Shown here: positions 1-10,025 of the stretch, piece by piece
Position numbering within the stretch: position 1 is the stretch's first letter
How the letters are laid out: every line of letters begins with the position of its first letter
Origin: Candidatus Scotarchaeum otlingeri
GTDB lineage: Archaea > Thermoproteota > Nitrososphaeria > Geothermarchaeales > JDFR-13
Assembly (NCBI GenBank): GCA_002011075.2
Contig: MTMA02000006.1
Span: 155,842 to 219,841 of the forward strand
Reading direction: 5' to 3'
DNA: 64,000 bases
Translations under genes and position numbers: made by a program
Notes under the pieces: model-generated
Seen by the model: the letters and a program-made list of their open reading frames with translations, nothing else
Database searches by the model: none
Told to the model about the DNA's origin: nothing

Positions 1-1
1 C

Positions 2-436
2 CACATATATTCATATGGTATCCATAGGATGATGTTAAATTCGGAATTTGCCGATGTTGTTATTGCTGTAGATTCTAAGCCTATCCTCATAAATGTAGAG
101 GAAGCTACTAAGGTCTTTGTTGATAATTATAACGTGGTAAATATTGGAAAGAAGCTGAAAAAGTATACTCATGTAGATACGGGGCTATTTATTATCAGCA
201 TGAATCTCTACCCATATTTTCTAAGGTTGATGGAGGATAGGGAGGTTCTGGAGTTGTCAGATATGATAAGATCAGCTGTCCAAGATAATTATAATGTAAC
301 TATTTTTGATGTATCTGGGTCTGCGTGGATGGATATAGATACTATGGAAGATATTAGGAGAGCCGAATCGATGAGGGAATACCTCTTGTCTTCTCTGCAT
401 ACTAATCTAGGTCATATACTCAAGTTATTCGAGTAA
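2..436 (+). CDS. C-terminal part of a sugar-phosphate/NTP nucleotidyltransferase-like protein (5' end outside window)
   Basis: Frame open from base 2 (HIYSYGIHRMMLNSEFADVVIAVD...VDTGLFIISMNLYPYF...GSAWMDIDTMEDIRRAE); resembles nucleotidyltransferase C-terminal region. Confidence 0.6.
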   Translation, partial: HIYSYGIHRMMLNSEFADVVIAVDSKPILINVEEATKVFVDNYNVVNIGKKLKKYTHVDTGLFIISMNLYPYFLRLMEDREVLELSDMIRSAVQDNYNVTIFDVSGSAWMDIDTMEDIRRAESMREYLLSSLHTNLGHILKLFE

Positions 437-623
437 AAGGGGATATTCACCGTTGATAACAACGGGTTATTCAATAGGGATTATTGGAGTATTTATTTGA
501 AAATAATCGTTTCACAAGGCAAATTTACATTATGTAAAAACACGTTTACACACATTTATTTTCTGGGTTATTACGGGAGGAAATATAAGGGTTTTATTAT
601 TGAAGTACCTTACGATATAATGG

Positions 624-1340
624 GTGTCTATCTTGACTGAACTACTATATATGAATGATTCATATATGCGTGAGTTTAATGCAACGGTCACAAGGGTAGA
701 TGGTGAAAAAGTCTTTCTTGATAGGACTTGCTTCTATCCCTTGGGAGGCGGGCTAGTTTCAGATACAGGTGTATTGATTAGAGGAGAAGATAAATATCCC
801 GTTACTTTTGTGGGTAAAGAGGGGGGCGATGTATACCACTTGACTGAGAAACATACACTTAAACCTAATGATGAAGTAGTGGGAATTATAGACTGGAAGC
901 GGCGTTATCGACTGATGAGGATGCATACTGCTTGCCACATAATTAGCGCTATACTATATAAAGATGAGGGATCGTTAATAACAGGGAATAAAGTTGATAT
1001 TGACAAGTCTAGGGTAGATTTCAACTTGGAGAGGATGGATAAGGCGCTTATGGAGCTAGTTATCGATAAAACGAATCAGGTAATAAAACGAAATCTACCT
1101 GTAAAAATATATTATTTACCTAGAGAAGACGCTCTAAACATACCTGGTATAGTAAAGCTTGCGGCAAAGTTACCTCCGCATATAAAGACTCTCAGAATCG
1201 TGGAGATAGAAGGTATAGATATCCAAGCCGATGGCGGGCCTCATGTACATAATACAAGAGAGATCGGTGATGTTATCTTACTTAAAACTGAAAATAAGGG
1301 AAAAAATAATAGAAGACTATATTTCACTATTAAACCATAA
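624..1340 (+). CDS. alaX: AlaX-type alanyl-tRNA editing protein
   Basis: HTACH (HxxxH) motif, FYPLGGGLVSDTG, late GGPHVHNTREIG segment, typical of AlaX. Confidence 0.85.
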   Translation: MSILTELLYMNDSYMREFNATVTRVDGEKVFLDRTCFYPLGGGLVSDTGVLIRGEDKYPVTFVGKEGGDVYHLTEKHTLKPNDEVVGIIDWKRRYRLMRMHTACHIISAILYKDEGSLITGNKVDIDKSRVDFNLERMDKALMELVIDKTNQVIKRNLPVKIYYLPREDALNIPGIVKLAAKLPPHIKTLRIVEIEGIDIQADGGPHVHNTREIGDVILLKTENKGKNNRRLYFTIKP

Positions 1341-1446
1341 TTAATGACGAAATACCTCAATTTAGTCAGCAAAAGATTTCAAAAGAGTTATCGTAATAAA
1401 TAGCTGTGAAGAAAATTACCTAGATAAAAATGATTTATTTATATAC

Positions 1447-2460
1447 CTATGGTAATTTTGGAATTATCTTCGTACCGGTTATAGAAATAGCTTCGAATAG
1501 ACGGTCTCTCTCTATCCAGTATGGCTCTAGGATTATATGTTTACATCCAGCGTCATAGAACCTAGATATCTTATCGACGCAATCCTCCGCATTTCCATAG
1601 ACTATTGTTTCATCAGCTAGATCATTTGGAATATCCCTTGCCAACTTATCCCATAATTCTTTATTAACTACTATTTGGTGGGTTCTTAATCCTGGATGGC
1701 TGTATCCCTCTATCCATAGAATATCGGGATAAGTAGCTAGATAATGTTTGGCTCCTTCTAAGAGCCTCTTATAGCTATACTCATCCGTCTCAAAGGGATA
1801 GAATATAACGCCTAGACACATCTCGAATTTATCAGGGTCTCTATCAAAATCTTCTATCAACCGCCTAAGGTTATCTGAGGTTATTTTATATGAATCTGGA
1901 GTATGGGACTCGGGTAGCCATCCATCACCATATTTAGCTGTAAGCCTAAGCATCCGGGGACCATAGGCAGCTATATAAATCGGTATCACTCCAACTGGGT
2001 GTAACGGTGAGCCTGCATCTATTAAACTGAAGAATGCGCCTTTGAAGTTTGCAGGCTCCTTTTCCTTTGCCATCCACAATTTTCTTATTACTATAATTCC
2101 CTCCTCTAATTTTGATCTAAGATTATCCATATTAATACCATAGGGTAAATGACTTGTTGCACCACCCGCCCCCAGGCCGAGAACCAGTCTTCCAGGGGCT
2201 ATATGTGATAATGATGCGAAGCTATGGGCTGTAACCATCGGATGTCTTCTTAATACATCTGTGATCATCGAGCCTATCAATATACTCTTCGTTTTATGGG
2301 CTAATGAGGTGAGAACAACGTATAACTCGGGTTCATTAGAGAAGGGAGCTTGATAATCAGGGTACCATACTCCATCGAAACCATATTGTTGACACAGGGT
2401 TGCCTCCTCAACTATTCCAGCGATCCCTCCATATCCATATAGCTGCCAGCTTATCCTCAT
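1447..2460 (-). CDS. LLM-class (F420/FMN-dependent) oxidoreductase
   Basis: MRISWQLYGYGGIAGIVEEATLCQQYGFDGVWYPDY..., GRLVLGLGAGG, YIAAYGPRMLRLTAKYGDGWLPES. Confidence 0.85.
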   Translation of the reverse strand: MRISWQLYGYGGIAGIVEEATLCQQYGFDGVWYPDYQAPFSNEPELYVVLTSLAHKTKSILIGSMITDVLRRHPMVTAHSFASLSHIAPGRLVLGLGAGGATSHLPYGINMDNLRSKLEEGIIVIRKLWMAKEKEPANFKGAFFSLIDAGSPLHPVGVIPIYIAAYGPRMLRLTAKYGDGWLPESHTPDSYKITSDNLRRLIEDFDRDPDKFEMCLGVIFYPFETDEYSYKRLLEGAKHYLATYPDILWIEGYSHPGLRTHQIVVNKELWDKLARDIPNDLADETIVYGNAEDCVDKISRFYDAGCKHIILEPYWIERDRLFEAISITGTKIIPKLP

Positions 2461-2576
2461 TAAGAAATAATTAGGAAGAAGGAAATAAGAATATAAAAAG
2501 AGGTGTAATATGGATTCTATTGTAAATTATAGAGTTAACCATATACTAATTTTTATACTATATATCCGCTAATAAC

Positions 2577-2759
2577 ATGAATGATATGACTAGTAAAACA
2601 ATAATAAAATGTAAGGAGAATGGACCATATCTCATTGAAGTCGAAGGCAAAGTTATAATGGCTCTTTGCCGATGCGGAGCCTCAAAAAATAAGCCCTACT
2701 GCGATGGTACCCACGCCAAAATAGGGTTTAAGGCAGAAAGCAGAGAGATAGAGATATAA
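2577..2759 (+). CDS. CDGSH iron-sulfur domain protein
   Basis: CRCGASKNKPYCDGTHAKIGF matches CxC...CDGxH. Confidence 0.9.
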   Translation: MNDMTSKTIIKCKENGPYLIEVEGKVIMALCRCGASKNKPYCDGTHAKIGFKAESREIEI

Positions 2760-2854
2760 GAATAATCACCAAATATTTCTTTTTATATTAAGCCAGTCTA
2801 ACTATCCTTATCAATTATAATTATTTCTGGGACGCATTTGTTATTAGGTGCCTT

Positions 2855-4129
2855 GTGGTGGAGGGGTATAAAAACAAGATAATAAAGTTATATAGAGATC
2901 ATGTTTCATCGGGTAAAGTGGAGTTTTATACAGCTATAGGCTTCGACCTTATTATAGGGAGGAGACATGGTCCATGGATATATGATCTTGATGGAAGAAA
3001 GAAATTGCTAAACTGTCATTGTAATGGTGGCGTTTATAATCTCGGCCATCTCCATCCTGAGATAAAAAAGGCCTTGTTAGACGCCTTAGAGGAAGGTATA
3101 GATATAGGTAATCATCATTTGATAAGTGAAAACAGAGCATTATTAGCCGAAAAGCTAGTTGAATTAACGCCAAAAGAGATCACGAGGGTTACCTATGGTG
3201 TAGGTGGAGGAGAAGCTGTTGACTATGCTATAAAGCTAGCAAGAGGATATACGGGGAGATATAAGATTATATATGCTAAAGGAGGATATCATGGCCATAC
3301 TGGGCTTGCCTTGGCCGCGGGAGACGATCAATACAAGAGGCCCTTCGAACCGTTAGCACCAGGATTTATATCGGTTCCCTTTGGAGACCTCGATTCCTTA
3401 TCTAATGCTATAGATAATGATACAGCTGCTGTTATATTTGAAACGATACCTGCTACCCTGGGGATGCCGATGCCACCGAAAAATTTCTATAAAGGAGTAC
3501 GAGACCTATGTGATGATAAAGGCTCTCTATTAATATTAGATGAGATACAGACAGGGCTGGGTAGAACCGGTAAACTCTGGTGTTTCGAGCACTACGGAAT
3601 AGTACCGGATATATTTGTTGTCGGTAAGGGATTATCCGGAGGCTTATATCCTATAACCGCAACTCTATATAAAGAGGAACTAGATCAATTTATGAGACGC
3701 CACCCATTTATACATGTATCTACCTTTGGAGGCGCTGAGATAGGTTGTCGCGTAGCATTAAAGGTTCTAGAGATATCCTCCGATCCCTCCTTTCTTAATC
3801 ATGTGAATCAGATATCATATAGACTAAGAAGAATTCTAGATGAGGTAATGACGAATTATAACGATATACTTACTGAAATTAGGCAGATAGGTTTATTCAT
3901 AGGTCTAAAGATGATGGATGAAGGTTATGGCCCCCTACTGGCAATTTCATCCTATAACCATGGAATCCTCGCTGTATACGCTAATAATGACCGTTCTGTA
4001 CTTCAATTCCTGCCGCCTCTCATAATTGGAGATGAGGAGTTGATATATATTAGGGAGCGGTTGATGGCCGCATATAACTGGGCGAAGGAACATAAAGAAT
4101 ATCTTGAATTAATTAAGATGATGTTATAA
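2855..4129 (+). CDS. Class III PLP-dependent aminotransferase
   Basis: ILDEIQTGLGRTGKLWCFEHYGIVPDIFVVGKGLSGG PLP-lysine region. Confidence 0.88.
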   Translation: MVEGYKNKIIKLYRDHVSSGKVEFYTAIGFDLIIGRRHGPWIYDLDGRKKLLNCHCNGGVYNLGHLHPEIKKALLDALEEGIDIGNHHLISENRALLAEKLVELTPKEITRVTYGVGGGEAVDYAIKLARGYTGRYKIIYAKGGYHGHTGLALAAGDDQYKRPFEPLAPGFISVPFGDLDSLSNAIDNDTAAVIFETIPATLGMPMPPKNFYKGVRDLCDDKGSLLILDEIQTGLGRTGKLWCFEHYGIVPDIFVVGKGLSGGLYPITATLYKEELDQFMRRHPFIHVSTFGGAEIGCRVALKVLEISSDPSFLNHVNQISYRLRRILDEVMTNYNDILTEIRQIGLFIGLKMMDEGYGPLLAISSYNHGILAVYANNDRSVLQFLPPLIIGDEELIYIRERLMAAYNWAKEHKEYLELIKMML

Positions 4130-4145
4130 ACATGGGTGAAAAGGC

Positions 4146-5108
4146 TTGGGGAAGTTAGACCTCTCCTTATTAAAGGAGTTCGAGGAGGGACTAGATACTC
4201 TTCACCCCGAGAAATCGGTCATTCCCCTTAGAATATTAGGCTATGGCGAGATATCCACTGTATTTGAGATCCTGAGGGATGAATTTAGTGGGATAGCATT
4301 TAAGAGGCTTCCTCTATTTAGAGATATAGATGAGGCGAAGAGATACGTAGACTTATATGAGAAATATAACGAGCTTCTTCGATCAATAGGAATATCCACG
4401 CCGGAATATGGAGCTGAGATAGTGGAGAGAGACGATGGATTGATAGTATTATTCCTTTATCAAGAGCTTCTCAATCCCGCTTCAATTTGCCATAAAATTA
4501 TCCATAAGATACCTGAGAGTGAATCCATCAGATTATTCAAGGATATACTAAGCTATATGGATAAAATATGGCTCTACAATATGGATATGGAGGGTAAACA
4601 TGCATTAGGATTCGACGGCCAGATCTCTAATTGGGCAGTAACTAATTATGAAGGGGAAGATAAGCTCCCCGAGAAACCCAGTTTAGTATACCTAGACACA
4701 ACTACACCATTAATACGGGTAGACGGCGAAGAGCAGCTCAAAGCCGAGCTTTTCCTTAAGGCGGCGCCTCCCATACTAAGGTGGATATTAAAGAAGCTTT
4801 TTCTTCAAGAGATATTGGATAGATACTATGACTTTAGAAGCGTTGTAGTAGATCTCATTGCTAATCTTTTTAAGGAGAAGAAGCCTGATCTTATCCCAGG
4901 TATGATTGACGTTGCTAATCAATTCTTCGTTGAGAAGGAGATTGATGACTATAAATCTATTACCTATGAGGAGGTCAAAAAATACTATGATAGTGATGCT
5001 TCGATATGGAGCATTTACCTATCAGCGCGAAAGATGCATAGGTTCATTAGGACGAAGTTATTGAGGGGGTATTACGAATTTATACTTCCAGAGAAGATAG
5101 AGAGGTGA
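4146..5108 (+). CDS. Uncharacterised protein with kinase-like N-terminal features
   Basis: LGYGEISTVFEI...GIAFKRLP and LGFDGQISNWAV; resembles an atypical protein kinase fold, family not certain. Confidence 0.45.
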   Translation: MGKLDLSLLKEFEEGLDTLHPEKSVIPLRILGYGEISTVFEILRDEFSGIAFKRLPLFRDIDEAKRYVDLYEKYNELLRSIGISTPEYGAEIVERDDGLIVLFLYQELLNPASICHKIIHKIPESESIRLFKDILSYMDKIWLYNMDMEGKHALGFDGQISNWAVTNYEGEDKLPEKPSLVYLDTTTPLIRVDGEEQLKAELFLKAAPPILRWILKKLFLQEILDRYYDFRSVVVDLIANLFKEKKPDLIPGMIDVANQFFVEKEIDDYKSITYEEVKKYYDSDASIWSIYLSARKMHRFIRTKLLRGYYEFILPEKIER

Positions 5109-5115
5109 GCCTCCC

Positions 5116-6069
5116 CTATTCTCTGTGTTCCCATACTCTTCTCCGAAGCCAAAGCATAAATATCAATGTTAAAATTCCAATAATTGTCATGCCTCTAGTA
5201 TCGTCTACGCGGGTCGGATCGAGTTCTTGAATAGGCGCTAAGATAATGAAGAATAATAAGGCTCCGAAACTTAGTGCCCATGTGTGTCTGGCTTCCCACT
5301 CCTTAGAGTTGTAATATATCGCTAACCCTAATATTAGGAGTATTGCTGTGCCTATGGAGATAGTTGCTGGAGGAGGTAAATAATTAGGCAGCCCGAAGAA
5401 ACTGAAGTATAAGGCGAATATGGTGAAGAAGCCAAACACGATATTTTTCCGGGTGGACGCCTTAAATCTGGCTTTACCCAATATACCGGCTCTAGGCACC
5501 TTTTTCGCCGTTAAAACTATCAATATACCTATCAGTGTAAAGACTAGATAAGGAAGGGGCTCGGGGAGATAGGGATTGAGGAAAGCAAATATAACGAGTC
5601 CATTTAGGGAATAGGCGGCAAAAAGTAATTTCAATTTCTTACCTGAAATCCAGCTTATATTTCTCTTATCTATATGAATCAATTCAACAATAGCTATGGG
5701 GATAGCTATACTTACAATAGCATGATAAAATATAAGAGCATTGGTCCAAACCCAGTTCACTCCGTATACTCTTCCATAGCCTCTAAGAACACCTAAGTCT
5801 ATCCAGTAAGGATCGAAGAAGCTTTTTACAAATAATCCTTCCTCAGCTATGGCATATGCAACCCCCAAATATAAAACCACTAAAAAATCTTTCTTCCATC
5901 TTACTTTAGCTTCTCTAATAAGTATAGCGCCGCCCCCATATAGAACACTCAGGATAATGAATGCAATAGGATTAAAGAATTCCATGGGGGGTGCAGAGCC
6001 CGATAACATCTCTGCTAATATAGGCGATAGAAAGAACAGTTTTAATGCAGGGTCTCCCCTGATATTCAT
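5116..6069 (-). CDS. Polytopic membrane protein of unknown function
   Basis: Multiple hydrophobic segments. Confidence 0.65.
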   Translation of the reverse strand: MNIRGDPALKLFFLSPILAEMLSGSAPPMEFFNPIAFIILSVLYGGGAILIREAKVRWKKDFLVVLYLGVAYAIAEEGLFVKSFFDPYWIDLGVLRGYGRVYGVNWVWTNALIFYHAIVSIAIPIAIVELIHIDKRNISWISGKKLKLLFAAYSLNGLVIFAFLNPYLPEPLPYLVFTLIGILIVLTAKKVPRAGILGKARFKASTRKNIVFGFFTIFALYFSFFGLPNYLPPPATISIGTAILLILGLAIYYNSKEWEARHTWALSFGALLFFIILAPIQELDPTRVDDTRGMTIIGILTLIFMLWLRRRVWEHRE

Positions 6070-6224
6070 AATAAGAATAATTATCGATTTCGATAGATAA
6101 GAAGATAGGTAGATATAAGATGTGTATTCTAGAGAATATTCCTTAAATCCGCGGAGAGAAACCGTTTCAAAACCGTTTCACAAAACCCTTATCTAATGTT
6201 TCACCCCTTATAGAAAAGCTTGAG

Positions 6225-6590
6225 GTGAAAAAGATGAATAAAACCTTAATCATAGTGGCAAGCGGGCTGATAACAGCACTACTAATCGGATGGATGATAC
6301 CAGGGATAATAGCAAACCCCTACAACGCTATGGCTATGCGTGGAATAAATAATGGGATGATGACCAGCGGCATGAACAACGGCATGATGCATGGAGGAAT
6401 GAACGGGATGCACATGGCTATGAACAACGGATATACCGACTGTCCAATGCATAACCACCAAAACAGCCACATGCATCAAATGATGTACAACCAGAGCCAA
6501 ATGCATATAGAATGCCAAGAAATGATGCAGAACATGCATATGCAACACCAAAGCCACAACCAAGAGAACCACAGCTACACGGAAGGATAA
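6225..6590 (+). CDS. Secreted/membrane-anchored Met/His-rich protein (possible copper/metal binding)
   Basis: N-terminal hydrophobic signal/anchor, then dense M/H/N (MHGGMNGMHMAMNNGYTDCPMHNHQNSHMHQMM...MQNMHMQHQSHNQ). Confidence 0.65.
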   Translation: MKKMNKTLIIVASGLITALLIGWMIPGIIANPYNAMAMRGINNGMMTSGMNNGMMHGGMNGMHMAMNNGYTDCPMHNHQNSHMHQMMYNQSQMHIECQEMMQNMHMQHQSHNQENHSYTEG

Positions 6591-6712
6591 AAAAAGGAAC
6601 AGCCCCAACACCCCTCTTTTTATATAGGCAAAAATTGCATAAGACAACCAAAAACCAGCAGATTATTGCAACGAAAACTCATATGACAAGCCGCTAATCA
6701 ACTATAATTAGA

Positions 6713-7366
6713 ATGACAAAGAAAGCCCTCCTCATAATAGACATGACCAAAGATTTCCTCCTCAAAGAATACAACCCCAGCCTAGCCCTAGAAAGAGCCC
6801 AGCAACTAATACCCCGAATAAGACAACTCCAAGAAGCCTTCCTCAAAAAAGGATACCCAGTAATCTACGCATCAGATAGACACCTACCCACAGACCACGA
6901 ACTCAAAAAATGGGGACCACACTCAATGAAAGGAACAGAAGGATCAGAGATAGTAGACGGCCTCCTCAAAAAAGGAATATACACCCTCCAAAGAAACTGG
7001 ACCCCAAAAGATATAGAGAACATCCCCCCAAACCAACTCCTACTAGAAATAGAAAAAGGAACCTACAGCGCCTTCACCGACAACAACGGAGAACCCACAG
7101 CCCTCCAACCCCTACTAAAAAAACTAGGATTCAAACCAGGAGACGAACTATACATAACAGGACTACACACAAACTGCTGCGACAAACACACCATAGCAGA
7201 CGCATGGTTCAGAGGATACAAAACCATAATAATAACAGACTGCGTAGACGCATTCGACAACACAGACGGAACCCTCGGAATGGGACACAACGAAGCACTA
7301 AAATACCAAAAATACTGGTACAACACCCAAACAAAAACAAGCCAAGAAACCATAAACCAACTATAA
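6713..7366 (+). CDS. Isochorismatase-family cysteine hydrolase (nicotinamidase-like)
   Basis: ALLIIDMTKDFL, GLHTNCCDKHTIADAWFRGYKTIIITDCVDAF. Confidence 0.88.
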   Translation: MTKKALLIIDMTKDFLLKEYNPSLALERAQQLIPRIRQLQEAFLKKGYPVIYASDRHLPTDHELKKWGPHSMKGTEGSEIVDGLLKKGIYTLQRNWTPKDIENIPPNQLLLEIEKGTYSAFTDNNGEPTALQPLLKKLGFKPGDELYITGLHTNCCDKHTIADAWFRGYKTIIITDCVDAFDNTDGTLGMGHNEALKYQKYWYNTQTKTSQETINQL

Positions 7367-7563
7367 ACCAACCCACCCAATTTTTATATAAAAACCACCA
7401 AAACAAACACCAAAAACCAAAGAACAAACCAAATAATACACATACAATAACAAAAAAGCGATGAAAACTAACAGAAAAAAACCACTCTACATACAAACCA
7501 AACACAGATAAAGAACAAATAAAAAAACGCCCCCAACCAAAAAAACACCACCAAAAAAGAAAA

Positions 7564-7572
7564 ATATAAAAA
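7564..7572 (+). promoter_or_regulatory. Probable TATA box of the tRNA-Tyr gene
   Basis: atataaaaa about 35 nt upstream of the mature tRNA 5' end. Confidence 0.45.
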
Positions 7573-7604
7573 CCAACCCACAAAACAAATAATAGAGAAA
7601 CACC

Positions 7605-7732
7605 CCCCGGGTAGCTCAACCTGGAAGAGCGGCTGGCTGTAGCGTGCCCAGTTGGTGGGCTACTTATTTGCCCGGCCGCTGCTCGTACATGCAGGCACCA
7701 GCAGGTTGTGGGTTCAAATCCCACCCCGGGGA
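7605..7732 (+). tRNA. tRNA-Tyr(GTA) with ~50-nt intron near 37/38; CCA encoded (7733-7735)
   Basis: Acceptor CCCCGGG/CCCGGGG (C1-G72, A73), D arm GCTC..GAGC, anticodon stem GCTGG..CCAGC, loop CT-GTA-G, T arm GTGGG TTCAAAT CCCAC. Confidence 0.85.
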
Positions 7733-7738
7733 CCATTA
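7713..7738 (+). repeat. Direct repeat copy 1 (attL-like) in the 3' part of tRNA-Tyr: ttcaaatcccaccccggggaccatta
   Basis: Perfect 26-bp match to 11587-11612. Confidence 0.95.
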
Positions 7739-7752
7739 TATCTTTTTAGTGT

Positions 7753-8964
7753 ATGTCGGTGTTTTTAGTGGGTAGTTTTAGGTCTTTAGATGTGGATGAT
7801 GCGGTTGTTTATGTTGTTAAGATAGGGTCTTCTAAAGGGTATGGTTGTATTAAGTTATATCGTTCTATTTGGGAGTCATTTGGTGTTTATGGGGGTAAGG
7901 GTATTTTTAAGTTGTTATTAGATGTTGAGAGTAATCTGCTTGAAGTGTTTACTTATTATGGAGTGAGGAAGTTTGTGGTTTCAGGTGATTTGAAGGTTGG
8001 CGCTACATGTGTAATCAAGAATATTAGTAGTTATAGTTTAGAAGATTTTATAAGGGATTTTAATCAGAAGTCAGCGAATAAATATGGTGTTGTTCTTGAA
8101 TTGGTGGAGGATAAGTTGTTGCTTAGAGTATTGTCTACTGATGATGTTTATAGGGTTATTAATTATGAGTTGAGGGTTGCTAAAGGAGGGGACTCGGAGC
8201 TTATATTGACTATAGAGGGCGATAATCCTATTGACCTGGTTTTTATTTATGATAAATTTGGGAGAAATCTTGTTAAAAGAATTATTGGTAAAGGTAAGAA
8301 TAGACATAGGTATGATGTTGTAAAGTTTGTTTCTTCTGGTTCGGAGTTAGGGGTTGTCTATAGAAAGGGGAGGTATGATGTAACATCTTTCAATAGATCT
8401 ATTTCTCGATCACAGTATATTGAATTTGTTTTAATGGAGGACCCTGCCGGGATAGAGTTTAAAGAAGTCTCAGGGTCGTGGTATAACATATCCTTGTCGG
8501 AGAAGGTTTGGATGACGGTGAAAAACTATTATACATATATTTATTCTTATGGTCCGAGGAAAAGACCACTAGAAAAGGAGAAAATAGGGATTATTATTGC
8601 AAATCGTTTTTTAAATGAGAGATACAGAAACATCAGATTTATTAATGAGATGGATAGAGTGGATGGCGGACCTGATCTATATTGCATAGTGGACGACGAG
8701 AATCTATATGTTATTGAGGTTAAGTTCACCGCTAGATCAGATCGGTATGTGATGAGGTTAAAAGCTAATAAGGCTAAGAAACAGATTGAAGCATTTATCT
8801 ATAGGACATATAAAGAGAAGATAAAGGATATCATGAGTTATAATGCTATTGAGAATTTATATTATGGGGTCTTAATAGTGGGAGTAAATCTACTCTCTAG
8901 GAAAATTGATGACTATTTAAAAGGTAAAATATTTTATCAGATATGGAGATGTAGATATGACTGA
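7753..8964 (+). CDS. Cassette 1 protein A: unknown N-terminal region + PD-(D/E)xK-like nuclease motif
   Basis: GGPDLYCIVDDENLYVIEVKF...KKQIEAF near C-terminus (D-x(n)-ExK plus downstream Q); paralogous to 12601-13815. Confidence 0.7.
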   Translation: MSVFLVGSFRSLDVDDAVVYVVKIGSSKGYGCIKLYRSIWESFGVYGGKGIFKLLLDVESNLLEVFTYYGVRKFVVSGDLKVGATCVIKNISSYSLEDFIRDFNQKSANKYGVVLELVEDKLLLRVLSTDDVYRVINYELRVAKGGDSELILTIEGDNPIDLVFIYDKFGRNLVKRIIGKGKNRHRYDVVKFVSSGSELGVVYRKGRYDVTSFNRSISRSQYIEFVLMEDPAGIEFKEVSGSWYNISLSEKVWMTVKNYYTYIYSYGPRKRPLEKEKIGIIIANRFLNERYRNIRFINEMDRVDGGPDLYCIVDDENLYVIEVKFTARSDRYVMRLKANKAKKQIEAFIYRTYKEKIKDIMSYNAIENLYYGVLIVGVNLLSRKIDDYLKGKIFYQIWRCRYD

Positions 8965-10000
8965 TATGGATTTATTATTAGATATTTATGATATTTGGAT
9001 GGATTTGTTGGATTTTATAGAGAATGAATTGATGTTTTCGCCTAGAATTAGGTTTCGGCTTAACATAACTAATGACGCCTATTTATGGGTGGCTGACGCT
9101 AGTTCATATATTAGCCATATATATGACTATCTAGGTAGATTAGTATGTGACCCAGACGGATGCTTTATTGAAGGAATATTCTACAATATTATCGACCTTA
9201 TTGAGGAACTATATCCTAAGAAGTCAGCTAAATATTATGATGAAATGTTGTCGGTTAATTGGTCCGATCAAAACACTATAAAACAGTTCTCAGACATATT
9301 CCCTAAATTCTTTAAGGATTACTACAATTCTTTGAAGGAAATCACAGATAAAAAAAGCCGTGATTTAGAACACAATGTTTTCAAGCCAGAATTCATTACT
9401 CGTAGTGAAGGGCTTTTTGGAGTTCGAATCAAACTTTGTGAAGAACACTTGCCTACTAATCTGATTGAGAAGTTATCTGTAGCTATCGAAATATTAAAAG
9501 AGATATATTTAGGGTATAACCAGATCGATATGGATAAATGGAGAAAAGATGTACGTGATAATTATTTCATATATAAAAAGAACGCTGAGTACGATAAGTT
9601 AAGAATGCTATTGAATTTCTTGATAAAGATATCGACAGAGCATACATTAGATAAGATACTCAATATAAGTATTGACGCGCGACACGTAGGTAAATATCTA
9701 TTATCTATTAACTCAGTTGGTGAAGATGGTGAAATAAGGGTGGTCACCGATATATATATTGATAAGATAGATATCTCTAAACACAATATTCACATAAATG
9801 TAATATCTAAGAATAAGGGTTTAATGAATAAATTAATGGATATGTTAAACAAGGCTCTCGAGCCAAAGCTTATTATGAAACCCGGTAATGATTCCGTCTC
9901 AACTCTGATAAGTCACAGTGGTTCAGGCGACTTTGGTAAGATCGAGACGTTTATAGCAAATGTAATTCATAAGATAAAAGAAGTTACGCAAGAATCATAA
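8957..10000 (+). CDS. Cassette 1 protein B: unknown
   Basis: Overlaps gene A by 8 nt; weak similarity to 11619-12626 around CDPDGCFIEGIFYNIIDLIEELY / ENPDGIMIMRDMEDSIIDIVNEIY. Confidence 0.65.
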   Translation: MTDMDLLLDIYDIWMDLLDFIENELMFSPRIRFRLNITNDAYLWVADASSYISHIYDYLGRLVCDPDGCFIEGIFYNIIDLIEELYPKKSAKYYDEMLSVNWSDQNTIKQFSDIFPKFFKDYYNSLKEITDKKSRDLEHNVFKPEFITRSEGLFGVRIKLCEEHLPTNLIEKLSVAIEILKEIYLGYNQIDMDKWRKDVRDNYFIYKKNAEYDKLRMLLNFLIKISTEHTLDKILNISIDARHVGKYLLSINSVGEDGEIRVVTDIYIDKIDISKHNIHINVISKNKGLMNKLMDMLNKALEPKLIMKPGNDSVSTLISHSGSGDFGKIETFIANVIHKIKEVTQES

Positions 10001-10025
10001 TATATATCTTAACAACTCACTGTGA

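Noticed and set aside
6282-6651. Antisense ORFs across the Met/His-rich gene (6282-6647, 6418-6651)
   Set aside because: No recognisable motifs; the sense ORF has a signal peptide and plausible start context
6910-7464. 184-aa + strand ORF (R/N/K/H/T/P-rich)
   Set aside because: Overlaps the well-supported isochorismatase-family CDS in another frame; an artefact of the A/C-rich strand
7209-7736. 175-aa - strand ORF (W/F/G/C-rich)
   Set aside because: Antisense to the isochorismatase-like gene and the tRNA-Tyr gene; composition is a skew artefact
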